Assembly: GCA_029253705.1 (NCBI GenBank)
Contig: JAQWYY010000162.1
Span: 1-49,094 of the forward strand
Direction of reading: 5' to 3'
Source: Luminiphilus sp.
GTDB lineage: Bacteria > Pseudomonadota > Gammaproteobacteria > Pseudomonadales > Halieaceae
DNA: 49,094 nt
The translations under genes were made by a program, and so were the position numbers. The notes under the pieces were generated by a model. The model did not search any database and was not told where the DNA came from. It saw only the letters and a program-made list of their open reading frames with translations. Shown here in pieces: positions 16,787 to 26,319 of this stretch; the stretch's first letter is position 1, and each line of letters opens with the position of its first letter.

Positions 16787-18479
16787 GCGTGCCCGGATAC
16801 TGATTGTGGAACTTACCATCGCTAAAGGTGACTACACCCGACTTGATCGTCGCTTTGTATCCTCTGGCGTCCTGCAGTAGGCGCATGCCGCCCGCCGGAA
16901 GGTCATGGGCAACCCAAGGCTGATTCAACCCCAAAGCATCAAGATCAATGACATTGAGGTCAGCAAGGTACCCCTTAGAAATTAACCCGCGGTCATTGAG
17001 GCCATAAAGCTGTGCCGTACTTGAGCACTGACGCCGGATAGCTTGTTCAATGGTTATGCGGCCTCTGCTGCGATCACGCACCCAGTGCTGTAGCAGAAAC
17101 GTGGTCGCTGCGGCATCGCAAATCGTTCCGCAGTGGGCTCCGCCATCAGACAACGAATTAACACAATCATCCGATGCGAGAATTGGCTCCAGGAAATCGA
17201 GGTTACCATCGGCGTAGTTCAGCAGCGGGAAATAGATAAATCCCTGACCGTCATTGGCCATCATGGCGTCATAGGCGAAGGCCTCGGGTGACATGCCCGC
17301 CTCCTCTGCAAGCGCAGCAATGGAATCTTTAGAGGTGGGCTCGTAGTCGAAACCATCGGCCATTGGATACTGCATTTGAAAAGCAGAAATCATGAGCTCC
17401 AATAACAGTTTGAGATCTGTTTCTGGCAGATCGGGCTCCTCAGCCAACAACTGCTCTTTGAAGTTTGAATCCTTAAGCTTTGCCAGCTGCTCCGACCAGG
17501 TGAGATCCTTAATAGCCAACCAACTCGGTTTAAACGAAAAGGGATGAAAAGTCGCCTGCCAACCCAGAATCAACCCAGTGCCACGCAACGCAATCTGCGC
17601 CACAAGATGTGCTCCCCTTGCATTTTCTTCCCTCATTGAGGCGAGTTGGTTTTCGAGGGCCATAGCTTTGATGGGAGACTGCAGGGCCGTAAAACTTACC
17701 GGCAAGCCTGTCTCCCGACTTAGCGCACCCATCCACTCAAATTCATTCCACTCGGGCATCAGGTCGCTGGACAACTCGAATACGCCATAACCCACTCGAC
17801 CCATCGCGCGCCCAATACCGATAAGCTCCTCTGGTGTCGCCGTTGTCCCGGGCACCAACTCGCCATCAACTGACTTGTGCAATACCGTGCGTGAGGTTGA
17901 GAACCCCAGCGCTCCCGCTCGTAAACCTTCCTCAACGATGGCCGACATACGAGCAATATCTGTTTCGGTGGGTGCTTCATTAGCGGCACCGCGATCGCCC
18001 ATTACATAGGCTCTAACCGCACCATGGGGCACCTGAGTCGCTATATCGATGCTTCTGGGCAAGGCCTCCAAAGCATCGAGATATTCAGGAAAAGACTCCC
18101 AATTCCACTCCATGCCTTCGGACAAAGCTGACCCTGGAATATCCTCAACACCCTCCATTAACCCGATAAGCCAATCGTGCCGATCCTTAGCTGCCGGGGC
18201 AAAACCCACGCCACAGTTGCCCATTACCACGGTGGTAATACCGTGCCAGGCCGAAGGCGCCATTTCCTGATCCCAAGTAGCTTGACCGTCGTAATGGGTA
18301 TGAATGTCGACAAAGCCCGGAGTCACGTAGCAGCCCTCCGCTTCAATTTCTTTAGCAGCAGTGCCCAAATCCTGCCCCACTGCTGCAATCAGGCCATCCT
18401 TAACAGCTACGTCTGCTAAAAAAGGGGTGCCACCCGAACCGTCCACGACAGTGCCACCTCTAATAATTAAATCGTACAT
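16725..18479 (-). CDS. N-acyl-D-amino-acid deacylase family amidohydrolase
   Basis: This 584-residue zinc amidohydrolase is of the D-aminoacylase type. It begins with the small beta domain [20 protein letters not shown], followed by the metal motif [17 protein letters not shown]. Other family features are [10 protein letters not shown], the Cys that bridges the metals in D-aminoacylases, [12 protein letters not shown] near residue 465 with the catalytic Asp region, and [13 protein letters not shown] at the end. Such enzymes hydrolyse N-acyl-D-amino acids or related amides. The length is greater than the typical 480-500 residues and fits the long amidohydrolase subgroup common in environmental bacteria. 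The 3' 62 bases overlap rnt. It may be the last gene of the mpl-RND-YkgJ-LON group (61 bases after the LON stop). Confidence 0.88.
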   Translation of the reverse strand: MYDLIIRGGTVVDGSGGTPFLADVAVKDGLIAAVGQDLGTAAKEIEAEGCYVTPGFVDIHTHYDGQATWDQEMAPSAWHGITTVVMGNCGVGFAPAAKDRHDWLIGLMEGVEDIPGSALSEGMEWNWESFPEYLDALEALPRSIDIATQVPHGAVRAYVMGDRGAANEAPTETDIARMSAIVEEGLRAGALGFSTSRTVLHKSVDGELVPGTTATPEELIGIGRAMGRVGYGVFELSSDLMPEWNEFEWMGALSRETGLPVSFTALQSPIKAMALENQLASMREENARGAHLVAQIALRGTGLILGWQATFHPFSFKPSWLAIKDLTWSEQLAKLKDSNFKEQLLAEEPDLPETDLKLLLELMISAFQMQYPMADGFDYEPTSKDSIAALAEEAGMSPEAFAYDAMMANDGQGFIYFPLLNYADGNLDFLEPILASDDCVNSLSDGGAHCGTICDAAATTFLLQHWVRDRSRGRITIEQAIRRQCSSTAQLYGLNDRGLISKGYLADLNVIDLDALGLNQPWVAHDLPAGGMRLLQDARGYKATIKSGVVTFSDGKFHNQYPGTLIRGPQELPATASLRVAATD

Positions 18480-18540
18480 ATATAGTGTCCTCGGTTTATC
18501 TCATAAGCAGAATTTAACAAATCCCGCTCAATCTCCAAAA

Positions 18541-19140
18541 CTATCCCTCTTCACCTGAAATTTGGTTGAGCAACACATCGAGCTCAACAATCAACTCATT
18601 CAGAGTGGCCATACCAAGCAGCTCATATTTAATAGATTCCTCAAAGGGCAGAAGCTGAACCAAAGTAAAAGCCACTTCCCATGCATTGCTGTAATCAATC
18701 GTCAAATTCATGCGCTGTATGTGGGGGTGGGATTCAAGGCCACGCAGCACAATTTCCAAGGAGCGCAGCTGATCGGTCATTGGAGCCGGCTCCAGGGGCC
18801 CCTCCATACTGACCCGTGATCGGATCAAACCCGAGGGATCTCGCCATACCTCTGCAATGTCGAACCGCTCGTCTCCGCGAATAGTGATTCCTAGCAATCC
18901 ATTGGGTAACTGGTCAAAGTCGGTAATTCGGGCGTGAGTGCCGTAATCGCCAACGTCCGGCGTAGTCTGCGAGCCGCCACTGATTTCAGATCCCTGCCGC
19001 AACCAAACAACGCCAAAACCGGTGCCGGTACGCATACAAGCCGCCACCATATCCAAATACCGTTGCTCAAATATTTGCAGCGGCATGTAACCGTATGGCA
19101 CAAGTGCTGATGATAAGGGGAAAAGGGGTATCTCAGTCAT
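18541..19140 (-). CDS. LON substrate-binding domain protein
   Basis: This 199-residue protein consists only of the N-terminal substrate-binding domain of Lon-type proteases, with no ATPase or protease part. The typical start is MTEIPLFPLSSALVPYGYMPLQIFEQRYLDM, followed by GFGVVWLRQGSE and LPNGLLGITIRGDERF. Stand-alone LON domain proteins are widespread in proteobacteria, and their role is not established. Its ATG overlaps the stop of the YkgJ gene by 4 bases (ATGA), so it belongs to the same transcript. Confidence 0.9.
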   Translation of the reverse strand: MTEIPLFPLSSALVPYGYMPLQIFEQRYLDMVAACMRTGTGFGVVWLRQGSEISGGSQTTPDVGDYGTHARITDFDQLPNGLLGITIRGDERFDIAEVWRDPSGLIRSRVSMEGPLEPAPMTDQLRSLEIVLRGLESHPHIQRMNLTIDYSNAWEVAFTLVQLLPFEESIKYELLGMATLNELIVELDVLLNQISGEEG

Positions 19141-19430
19141 AATGAAGTCTCGGGGCGGCTGGCGCTTTCCAAATAGTTCAATAACTCTAACGCTTGCTCC
19201 GCACTGTCACCACAGACATCAACATGGGGTTTAAAAGTTCGGCAAACCGCCGGCCTTCTGACATCTTGATATAGGCCGCAGCGACGCTGCGCATCAAGAT
19301 GGACACAGGGCGTGCCAGGAGGTTTGCCCTGCGGCATACCAAAGAAGGGTCGCGTGATGCCGGGCGCAATACAACAGGCACCGCAACCAGTTCGACACGC
19401 TAAGACCTCAACGACCACCTTCGGGTCCAA
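19137..19430 (-). CDS. YkgJ family cysteine-cluster protein
   Basis: This short protein (97 codons from the TTG used here) has the Cys cluster CRTGCGACC, then PCVHLDAQRRCGLYQDVRRPAVCRTF. That is the YkgJ/CxxCxxCC pattern thought to bind zinc or iron. Its biochemical role is unknown. The start is uncertain: a TTG at 19430 or a GTG at 19418 both fit and both overlap the RND gene end. Its stop overlaps the LON gene start (ATGA). Confidence 0.82.
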   Translation of the reverse strand: MDPKVVVEVLACRTGCGACCIAPGITRPFFGMPQGKPPGTPCVHLDAQRRCGLYQDVRRPAVCRTFKPHVDVCGDSAEQALELLNYLESASRPETSL

Positions 19431-21981
19431 GCGGTTGAAATACCAAAATTAGCTTGGGCAATAACAGCAGCGCTCCCGCGACCGCTGCGATCATCGCTAA
19501 ATCGGTCAACAACCCAAAGTATAAGCTAGGGGTAAAATTTGAGAGTGTCAGTAGCGAAAAGCCCACCATCACTGTCAAAGTAGTGTAATACATGGCTCTA
19601 CCTATACTTCCATGACTGCGGTGCATAGCTGCGTGATAATTCTGGTCGATCGCAAATTCGCTGCGAAAGCGATGAATATAGTGAATACAATCGTCCACCC
19701 CGATACCAACCACTATGGCCGCGATCGTAATGGTCATGATGTCTAGGGGAATCCCCAGCAAACCCATCACCCCCAGTACTAGTCCCGCTGCCAAAACATT
19801 CGGAGCCAACGCCAAAAGCGCTAAGGTTAGCGAGCGAAATAAGGCCCAAAACATAAGCCCTATCACTAAAAAAACAACGCCCAGTGTTAAAATTTGCGAC
19901 TTGAAAAGGCTTTGCAGCACATTGTTGTATAACACCAACAACGACGTAAACTGAACGCGATCGGGTTCGACATCGAGGGTCTCGACCAACTCTAGATGTA
20001 ACTCTCGAAGAAATTCATCGCGCTTTAGATCTTTACTGGTTTCTTTTGCTCGAACAGAAATTCGGGCCTCATCGGTGTCAGGATAAAAATAGGGCCTAAC
20101 CAATGTCGCGGCGACGTCCTCCGGCATGCTGTTTTGTACGAGGGCCAGTTCAATTGCACCTAAAGGTGCTCCGTACAAACCGTCCATGACCTCAAACGCA
20201 GTCGATAACGAGAGGACCTTGCCCGTTTCGGTACGAGCTTCAATTAACTCATGGGCCTTATCCAGAAGGTCACGGCCCTGGGGTGAAAACCAAAATGAGG
20301 GCGCAACACTTCCCTCCTCGGCGAAAAAGTCATCACCGCCAAAGCCATCATCGGCAAAAGGGTCGTCTGCAAAGGAGTCAGCTAAGCCACCAATAGCGGT
20401 GGTTTCAACAGCGTCCGAATACTGCGGCACCGCTGCATCAACACTTCTGACAGCGTCGCTGTTAACCTCCTCCTCACGGGGTGGATAGAGCACAACATCT
20501 AACGGAATCGTTCCGCCTAAACGCGCATCCAATAGCTCCATACCCTGATAGATCTCAGTGCTCTCTTTGAAATAATCAATGAATCGATTTTCTACCTTTA
20601 ACCGAGAGATACCGACAGCGATGAGCAGGACTAAAACACCTGAAAATACCAGCACCGCCACACCGTATCGTTCAACCCAGCCAGCGAATCGCACTGTCAT
20701 CCCGCTATTAAGGGCTGAAGAGGCCATCCTTCCTGACGCGGGCATTAAAGAAATCAGTGCCGGTACCAACAAAAAGGTCGAGACAAACGCGAGGACAATA
20801 CCTACGGTCATCATAAGACCGAAATCTATCACTGGCTGAATGCCCGCGACCATCAAGGACGCAAAGGCGACAATAGTCGTCAACGCCGTATAACCACAGG
20901 GTATTAACATCAGTTGCGCGGCACTCGCGGCACGTCGTTGGCGATTTTCATCTGGATTTACCAGCTCCAACTCCCGGTAACGCACCACAACATGCACCGA
21001 TAAAGACAGCGTAATAATCAAAAGTACAGCAACAAAGTTTGATGAGATTACGCTCATTCGCCAGTCCAAAAAACCCAGCAAACCCAGCATGACTGCCGCA
21101 GTCATTGAACAATTAACTATAGGTATTACGACCCAGCGCCAGTCGCGAAAAATGATACCTAGCACAAGCATCATAATACCGATAATCGCGATGCCGAAGA
21201 CAATCAGGTCAGCGCGGATAAAATCAATCATATCGGCAGCGATCATTGGCACCCCACCCACAAAAATTTCTGCGTGACTTTTAAACTGCTCGGCCACAGC
21301 CCGCACCTCAGCGACCAACTTGCTGCGCCGCTCACCCTCGACAGCTATAAAAGCGTCATAGAGCGCCTCAACCTCTCGCAAACGCGCCTCACCATTGAGG
21401 TCTAATTCGCCTGTCAGCGCCTGACCGCGAAGGGCTTCACGTTCATCTAAGAGCGAGGGGCCTTTTGGGTCAGTCGCTAGACTGACCTGTATAGCGCTGA
21501 CATCTCCCCTAGCGCCAACCAAAAGGTCTCTATAAACCGGACTTGTCGTAAACTCGTTAAAAGCAAGCTCGATATCAACTGCAGGATCACGAAGGGTGGG
21601 TAGTTCCTCGGCTTCGGACAAATCCGTGAGACTCAAAGGGGGGCTTTCCAACAAAGGAACGTCAAGTATGCTGGTGACCGAGGATACTCCCGAAATTTCT
21701 CTCAGAGCCGTCACCATGGCCGCAAGAGGCTCCAGAGAACTGGTCGACAGCAAATCTCCCGCGGGCCGCCACGTAAGAATAAGAAACTCGCTTGACGCGT
21801 AATGGCGACTTGTTTCACGGAAAAAAGCCAAGTCAGGATCGCCCTGCAGCAATAGCGAATCTGAAGACGCGTCTAATCGAATTTTCCCTAGCTGCCCACT
21901 TGCGAGAGTCACCAGCAACATGAAGAAAAGAACAACCAGCCACGCTTTGTGAGTAACCTGTCGAAAATATGACTCAATCAT
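19408..21981 (-). CDS. RND superfamily (MMPL/HpnN-type) exporter
   Basis: This 857-residue inner-membrane protein is built as two repeats of one membrane helix, a large periplasmic loop and five more helices. The hydrophobic blocks are at about residues 14-30, 250-400, 425-450 and 700-850. The family segments DFGLMMTVGIVLAFVSTFLLVPAL and GVDDCIHYIHRFRSE close the two halves. Relatives export hopanoids, lipids or other hydrophobic compounds, and the substrate here is not known. The second periplasmic loop (about residues 528-553) contains an unusual Asp/Phe-rich run (FADDPFADD, FGGDDFFAEE). It starts 11 bases after the mpl stop and overlaps the YkgJ gene, forming an mpl-RND-YkgJ-LON operon. 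Confidence 0.9.
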   Translation of the reverse strand: MIESYFRQVTHKAWLVVLFFMLLVTLASGQLGKIRLDASSDSLLLQGDPDLAFFRETSRHYASSEFLILTWRPAGDLLSTSSLEPLAAMVTALREISGVSSVTSILDVPLLESPPLSLTDLSEAEELPTLRDPAVDIELAFNEFTTSPVYRDLLVGARGDVSAIQVSLATDPKGPSLLDEREALRGQALTGELDLNGEARLREVEALYDAFIAVEGERRSKLVAEVRAVAEQFKSHAEIFVGGVPMIAADMIDFIRADLIVFGIAIIGIMMLVLGIIFRDWRWVVIPIVNCSMTAAVMLGLLGFLDWRMSVISSNFVAVLLIITLSLSVHVVVRYRELELVNPDENRQRRAASAAQLMLIPCGYTALTTIVAFASLMVAGIQPVIDFGLMMTVGIVLAFVSTFLLVPALISLMPASGRMASSALNSGMTVRFAGWVERYGVAVLVFSGVLVLLIAVGISRLKVENRFIDYFKESTEIYQGMELLDARLGGTIPLDVVLYPPREEEVNSDAVRSVDAAVPQYSDAVETTAIGGLADSFADDPFADDGFGGDDFFAEEGSVAPSFWFSPQGRDLLDKAHELIEARTETGKVLSLSTAFEVMDGLYGAPLGAIELALVQNSMPEDVAATLVRPYFYPDTDEARISVRAKETSKDLKRDEFLRELHLELVETLDVEPDRVQFTSLLVLYNNVLQSLFKSQILTLGVVFLVIGLMFWALFRSLTLALLALAPNVLAAGLVLGVMGLLGIPLDIMTITIAAIVVGIGVDDCIHYIHRFRSEFAIDQNYHAAMHRSHGSIGRAMYYTTLTVMVGFSLLTLSNFTPSLYFGLLTDLAMIAAVAGALLLLPKLILVFQPLGPEGGR

Positions 21982-21992
21982 AGTAGGCCAAG

Positions 21993-23372
21993 TCAGCTTG
22001 AATTCGCGGGTGTGCCCAAACGCTGCAGCAGTTTTTCATGAATTCCACCAAACCCTCCGTTGCTCATTATGACCACGACATCACCAGATCGTGCTGTTGC
22101 CGCAATGGCATCAATCAATTTGTCAGTCTGTTGCCACACCGACTGCCCCGCGCGTTCGGCGACCAACTCCCCCAAGGGCCATGATAAACCTGGAGGCTCA
22201 TACCAAAAAACCTCATCAGCGTCAGCGGTGGCGGCAACCAATGTGGCTTGATGATGCCCACTCTTCATTGTGGCGGATCGCGGCTCAATGACTGCAAGCA
22301 AACGACCTGAATCAGCACCTACCCGCTGACGCATTGCTTCTAAAGTCAGCGCGATAGCCGTTGGATGATGTGCAAAATCATCATAAACCGCTACTCCGGC
22401 TGGCGTCCCTCGAAGCTCAAGTCGTCGCTTCACACCGGCGAAACTTTCCAAGGCCCGGGCAGCAATTGCTAAAGGCACGCCGGCATGGTGTGAGGCGGCT
22501 ATCGCAGCGCACGCATTCAAAAGGTTATGCGCCCCAATTAGGGACCAATTAATAACTTCTACCGCGCCCGCCGGTGAGGACACTTCGAACTGCTCCCCCG
22601 CCGCCGACAAAGCTCGCACACTCCATGAATTATTTGTTTGGCTGCCAAAGCTTTGTCGCGGGGTCCAAACACCCCTTGAGAACACCCGCTCAATTGCCGG
22701 AGCGTCTCCGTGGATAATAAGCCCTTCACTGGGCACACAGCGAATCAGATGGTGAAACTGAGTTTCAATTGCGGCTAAATCAGGGAAAATATCGGCATGA
22801 TCGTACTCAAGGTTTGCCATCACCAACGTGCGAGGTTTGTAATGGACAAACTTTGATCGCTTATCAAAAAACGCCGTATCGTACTCGTCTGCTTCAACAA
22901 CAAAGAAGTCTGACCGCCCCAGGCACGCAGATTGCCCAAAGTTTGCAGGGACCCCTCCCACAAGAAATCCAGGCTCCATCCCTGCACATTCTAAAATCCA
23001 AGCCAGCATACTGGTGGTGCTGGTCTTTCCATGGGTGCCCGACACTGCAATAACCCAGCGCCCTGCGAGCACATTTTCACCCAACCATTGCGGCCCAGAC
23101 ACATAGGGCAAACCCAAGTCCAACACCGCCTCCACTTCCGGATTTCCTCTGGAGAGCGCATTGCCCATGACCACTAAATCAGGCCGCGGCTCTAGATTCT
23201 CTGCAGAGAACCCCTCGGTAAGAACGATACCGGCATCAATCAACTGCAAACTCATTGGCGGGTAAACATTGGCGTCTGAGCCCGACACTTGGCAGCCTAA
23301 CTGTCGAGCCAGCAGGGCCACGCCACCCATAAACGTGCCACAAATACCGACAATGTGAATGTGTTGTGCCAC
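21993..23372 (-). CDS. mpl: UDP-N-acetylmuramate:L-alanyl-gamma-D-glutamyl-meso-DAP ligase
   Basis: Mpl recycles the murein tripeptide by joining it to UDP-MurNAc. The protein has about 459 residues of the Mur ligase family. It begins AQHIHIVGICGTFMGGVALLARQLG, a hallmark of Mpl, followed by the ATP loop VSGTHGKTSTTSMLAW, the DEYDTAFFDKRSKF block and DDFAHHPTAIALTLEAMR. I place the start at a GTG (23372), since GGAG lies 6 bases before it. An ATG four codons upstream lacks a ribosome site. The gene heads the RND-YkgJ-LON operon and diverges from the phosphofructokinase gene. Confidence 0.95.
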   Translation of the reverse strand: MAQHIHIVGICGTFMGGVALLARQLGCQVSGSDANVYPPMSLQLIDAGIVLTEGFSAENLEPRPDLVVMGNALSRGNPEVEAVLDLGLPYVSGPQWLGENVLAGRWVIAVSGTHGKTSTTSMLAWILECAGMEPGFLVGGVPANFGQSACLGRSDFFVVEADEYDTAFFDKRSKFVHYKPRTLVMANLEYDHADIFPDLAAIETQFHHLIRCVPSEGLIIHGDAPAIERVFSRGVWTPRQSFGSQTNNSWSVRALSAAGEQFEVSSPAGAVEVINWSLIGAHNLLNACAAIAASHHAGVPLAIAARALESFAGVKRRLELRGTPAGVAVYDDFAHHPTAIALTLEAMRQRVGADSGRLLAVIEPRSATMKSGHHQATLVAATADADEVFWYEPPGLSWPLGELVAERAGQSVWQQTDKLIDAIAATARSGDVVVIMSNGGFGGIHEKLLQRLGTPANSS

Positions 23373-23470
23373 AGCTAACTCCATTGATACCGGCAGCTTA
23401 CCACGGGGATTGCACTAAGCCGCCTAGCACACTACTTTAAGCAACCTTATTCCTTACTCAAGACGTCCTT

Positions 23471-24739
23471 ATGCCCAAAGCCAATGCATTTTATGCGCAA
23501 TCTGGTGGCGTTACGCCCGTTATCAACGCTTCCGCTTGTGGGGTGCTAGAAGCAGCCGCAAAAAGGAAAGATGCCATTGGTAAAGTCTATGCCGGCCGCA
23601 ATGGCATTGTGGGGGCGCTGCGGGAGGACCTTATCGATACAAGCAAAGAAACGAAAGCGGCTATTCGTGGCTTATTAACAACTCCTGCTGGCGCATTTGG
23701 ATCTTGCCGATACAAACTTCGAAGCCATGAGGACAGCCGGGCAGAATATGAGCGCCTGATAGCGGTCTTCAAAGCCCACAACATCAGGTACTTTTTTTAT
23801 AACGGTGGCGGCGACTCAGCAGACACCTGCCTCAAAGTGTCTCAGCTCTCCCAAAAGCTGGGCTACGACCTGCAAGCCGTGCACATTCCAAAGACAATCG
23901 ACAATGATCTGCCCTTTACCGATAACTCACCCGGCTTTGCCTCGGTCGCAAAATATGTTGCCATATCTACCCGAGAGGCGGCCTTAGACGTTGCCTCCAT
24001 GTGCGAAACATCAACCAAAGTCTTTATCCTCGAAGTAATGGGACGGCACGCAGGTTGGATCGCCGGAGCTTCGTGCCTTGCAAAAACCGATGCGAATTCA
24101 GCGCCACACGTCATACTGTTTCCAGAAATAGCGTTTAATGAAAAAAAATTCCTTGCTAAAGTTCAAAGCACTGTGGATCGGTGCGGCTACTGCGTCATTG
24201 TCGCCTCAGAGGGTGCACAAACCGCAGACGGACAATTTTTAAGCGATAGCGGGGTGCGTGACGCCTTTGGTCATGCGCAGCTAGGAGGGCTGGCACCGAC
24301 CCTAGCCAACCTGATTAAAAGTCGGCTTGGCTTAAAATATCATTGGGCCGTCTCTGACTACCTACAACGAGCTGCCCGCCATATCGCCAGCCAAACAGAT
24401 GTCGACCAAGCTTATGCTGTTGGAGAAGCTGCGGTTACTATGGCCTTGGCAGGGAAAAATGCCGTAATGCCAACCATTATCCGCGATCCCGGCGAACGCT
24501 ATCGCTGGCGGATTGGAGAAACTCCCCTAACGAAAGTGGCCAACCGAGAGAAAAAGATGCCCCGAAAATTTATTAGCCGCGATGGCTTCGGCATTACCCC
24601 TGCGGGGCGAGCCTATTTTGAGCCCTTAGTCCAAGGTGAAGCGTATCCCAAGTACAAAGGTGGCATGCCCGTTTACACAACACTCAAAAACCTGCCCGTC
24701 GCAAAACGACTCGCCCAAAGCTTCGAAGTGTCGCTATAA
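23471..24739 (+). CDS. Pyrophosphate-dependent 6-phosphofructokinase
   Basis: This 422-residue enzyme reversibly phosphorylates fructose 6-phosphate using PPi instead of ATP. The assignment rests on GGGDSADTCLKV, in place of the GGDGS of ATP enzymes, and on the Lys in PKTIDNDLPFTDN, where ATP enzymes have Gly. The catalytic TIDND and substrate MGRHAGWIAG motifs are intact. The closest known sequence pattern is the PPi-PFK of methanotrophs and related gammaproteobacteria. It allows glycolysis and gluconeogenesis through one enzyme. The next gene encodes a soluble pyrophosphatase, which would compete for the same PPi. Confidence 0.92.
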   Translation: MPKANAFYAQSGGVTPVINASACGVLEAAAKRKDAIGKVYAGRNGIVGALREDLIDTSKETKAAIRGLLTTPAGAFGSCRYKLRSHEDSRAEYERLIAVFKAHNIRYFFYNGGGDSADTCLKVSQLSQKLGYDLQAVHIPKTIDNDLPFTDNSPGFASVAKYVAISTREAALDVASMCETSTKVFILEVMGRHAGWIAGASCLAKTDANSAPHVILFPEIAFNEKKFLAKVQSTVDRCGYCVIVASEGAQTADGQFLSDSGVRDAFGHAQLGGLAPTLANLIKSRLGLKYHWAVSDYLQRAARHIASQTDVDQAYAVGEAAVTMALAGKNAVMPTIIRDPGERYRWRIGETPLTKVANREKKMPRKFISRDGFGITPAGRAYFEPLVQGEAYPKYKGGMPVYTTLKNLPVAKRLAQSFEVSL

Positions 24740-24789
24740 TAGACAGCAGCTGTAATTTAAAAAGCTACCCCCATTTAAAACCTTAGGTT

Positions 24790-24814
24790 AACTGCGCACT
24801 GCAGTTGTTATTTT
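24790..24814 (+). terminator. Weak intrinsic terminator after the phosphofructokinase gene
   Basis: A 6-bp stem AACTGC/GCAGTT with a 5-base loop is followed by GTTATTTT. The stem is short and only half GC, so termination may be partial. Confidence 0.4.
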
Positions 24815-24880
24815 GGCGCGCCCTCGAAGCAAGCCGCCACTCCTAATGATTTTTTTTACTCGGGCAGGAGGCCCCGATCA

Positions 24881-25516
24881 ATGTATACCGACGAACCTTT
24901 CTCAGCATATCGGCGTCACCCCTGGCATGGGCTTGAGCCAATCCCAGAGGGCGTAGAGCCCGGAATTGTTCGGGCCTATATCGAGATGCTGCCCAGCGAC
25001 ACCGTGAAATACGAGCTCGACAAGAGCACCGGTTTTCTAGTCGTAGATCGCCCACAGCGAACGACAGCCACACCCCCAGCGCTTTACGGCTTTATCCCAC
25101 GAACCTACTGTGCCGAAGAAGTCGCAGCCCGCTGCGCACATGCCGACATTGCGGATGGTGACCCTTTAGATATTTGTATTTTTTCAGAGCGCCTAATTAC
25201 GCGGGCGGACATTCTGCTCAATGCCAGAGTCGTCGGGGGCATTCAAATGATTGATGAAGGGGAAGCTGACGATAAAATTATCGCGGTACTTGAGGGTGAT
25301 AACATTTGGGGGGAAGTCAACGACATCAAAGATTTGCCGCCTATTAAAACCGAACGACTTCAACACTATTTTTCGACGTATAAAATGATCCCGGGCAAAA
25401 ATGTCGAAATCCGTGTTGACGGAGTTTACGGTCGCGAGGAGGCGCTGGCGGTCATTGCTGCGTCACAGAAAGATTATCAGAACCACTACGGGCATTTGCT
25501 ACAAAAAAGCGAGTAA
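24881..25516 (+). CDS. ppa: Soluble inorganic pyrophosphatase (family I)
   Basis: This enzyme hydrolyses PPi to two phosphates. It is a 211-residue cytoplasmic protein containing the family I signature DGDPLDIC, with the conserved metal-binding aspartates. It also has the early KYELDKSTGFLVVDR, the YGFIPRTYC block and VEIRVDGVYGREEAL in the C-terminal half. AGGAGG lies 9 bases before the ATG. It is rather longer than E. coli Ppa (about 175 residues) and resembles the longer bacterial type. It stands 141 bases after the PPi-dependent phosphofructokinase on the same strand. Confidence 0.95.
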   Translation: MYTDEPFSAYRRHPWHGLEPIPEGVEPGIVRAYIEMLPSDTVKYELDKSTGFLVVDRPQRTTATPPALYGFIPRTYCAEEVAARCAHADIADGDPLDICIFSERLITRADILLNARVVGGIQMIDEGEADDKIIAVLEGDNIWGEVNDIKDLPPIKTERLQHYFSTYKMIPGKNVEIRVDGVYGREEALAVIAASQKDYQNHYGHLLQKSE

Positions 25517-25572
25517 ACCTGCGCTGGGGCATTGGCTGCAGCCTGAACCTTGGACATAACTGCAGGCTAGGG

Positions 25573-26319
25573 CTAGACCCAATAGCTTCGAACGTATCGC
25601 GCCATAATGGCGTCGAATTGTGGCTCCACCTCCTCGAGGCCCTCAAGAGCCTCGAACTTGACTGAATCGCGCAAGTTGCCGAGGCGATCTGACCACACTT
25701 CAATAAGTGGCGCGCTGTCCACCAGGGATTGAAAACCTCGGGCACTGGGACGGTGACTTAAATGCCATGGTTCGGGAGCAACCCCCCCAACCTCCCCAGT
25801 GTAGGGCCGATAAAATCCCTCGGCATCATCCTTGCTGATTAACGAAGTCAACCAGTCAGTCAGGGGTTCAAAAGGCCCACCCTCAGAGTATTCACTGGGA
25901 TGCAGCTGAAGCTCATAACCGGTAGGCGGCGCAGTGGGATCCCAAATATCAAAATCAGTCCCCCAATGGTGTCTGGAAGTACCCGGCAAAGCTGAGTAGC
26001 GGAGAATGGCGTGTAGCCACTGTGCACTTGAGAGGGTTTGCCTAGTTATAGCTAGTCCTGTATCCCCGTAAACCGGACGCTCGCCACGCATTTTGGCATT
26101 GAAAATAGCTAGTTGCCGTCCATAATCGCGGTATCCCGATGCCACCGACAGCTTAAAACCTGCCTGTCGAGCCCTCGCGATCAACCGCTTTAAGGCTTCT
26201 GCTGCTGCCTCATTGGCCAGCCCCACCTCCGGCAAATCGGCAAGACCTTCACGACTTAGGCCCATAGCCCGAAGAACAGAAGTTCCAGCGATGCCCTTTT
26301 TATTTGTTACCAAGATCAC
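25573..26319 (-). CDS. M15 family D-Ala-D-Ala carboxypeptidase-like protein
   Basis: This VanY/DdcY-type zinc peptidase has 248 residues. The Zn-site motif SRHHWGTDFDI gives the His and Asp ligands, and EPWHLSH supplies the catalytic Glu-side and third His. The upstream block LSVASGYRDYGRQLAIFNAK is also typical. The substrate would be peptidoglycan stem peptides ending in D-Ala-D-Ala, but no signal peptide or membrane anchor is visible, so access to the cell wall is unclear. The first codon is uncertain: a GTG at 26319, a TTG at 26313 with GAGGGG 7 bases before it, or an ATG at 26265. The 5' end overlaps the sfsA 3' end by about 20 bases, indicating co-transcription. Confidence 0.87.
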   Translation of the reverse strand: MILVTNKKGIAGTSVLRAMGLSREGLADLPEVGLANEAAAEALKRLIARARQAGFKLSVASGYRDYGRQLAIFNAKMRGERPVYGDTGLAITRQTLSSAQWLHAILRYSALPGTSRHHWGTDFDIWDPTAPPTGYELQLHPSEYSEGGPFEPLTDWLTSLISKDDAEGFYRPYTGEVGGVAPEPWHLSHRPSARGFQSLVDSAPLIEVWSDRLGNLRDSVKFEALEGLEEVEPQFDAIMARYVRSYWV

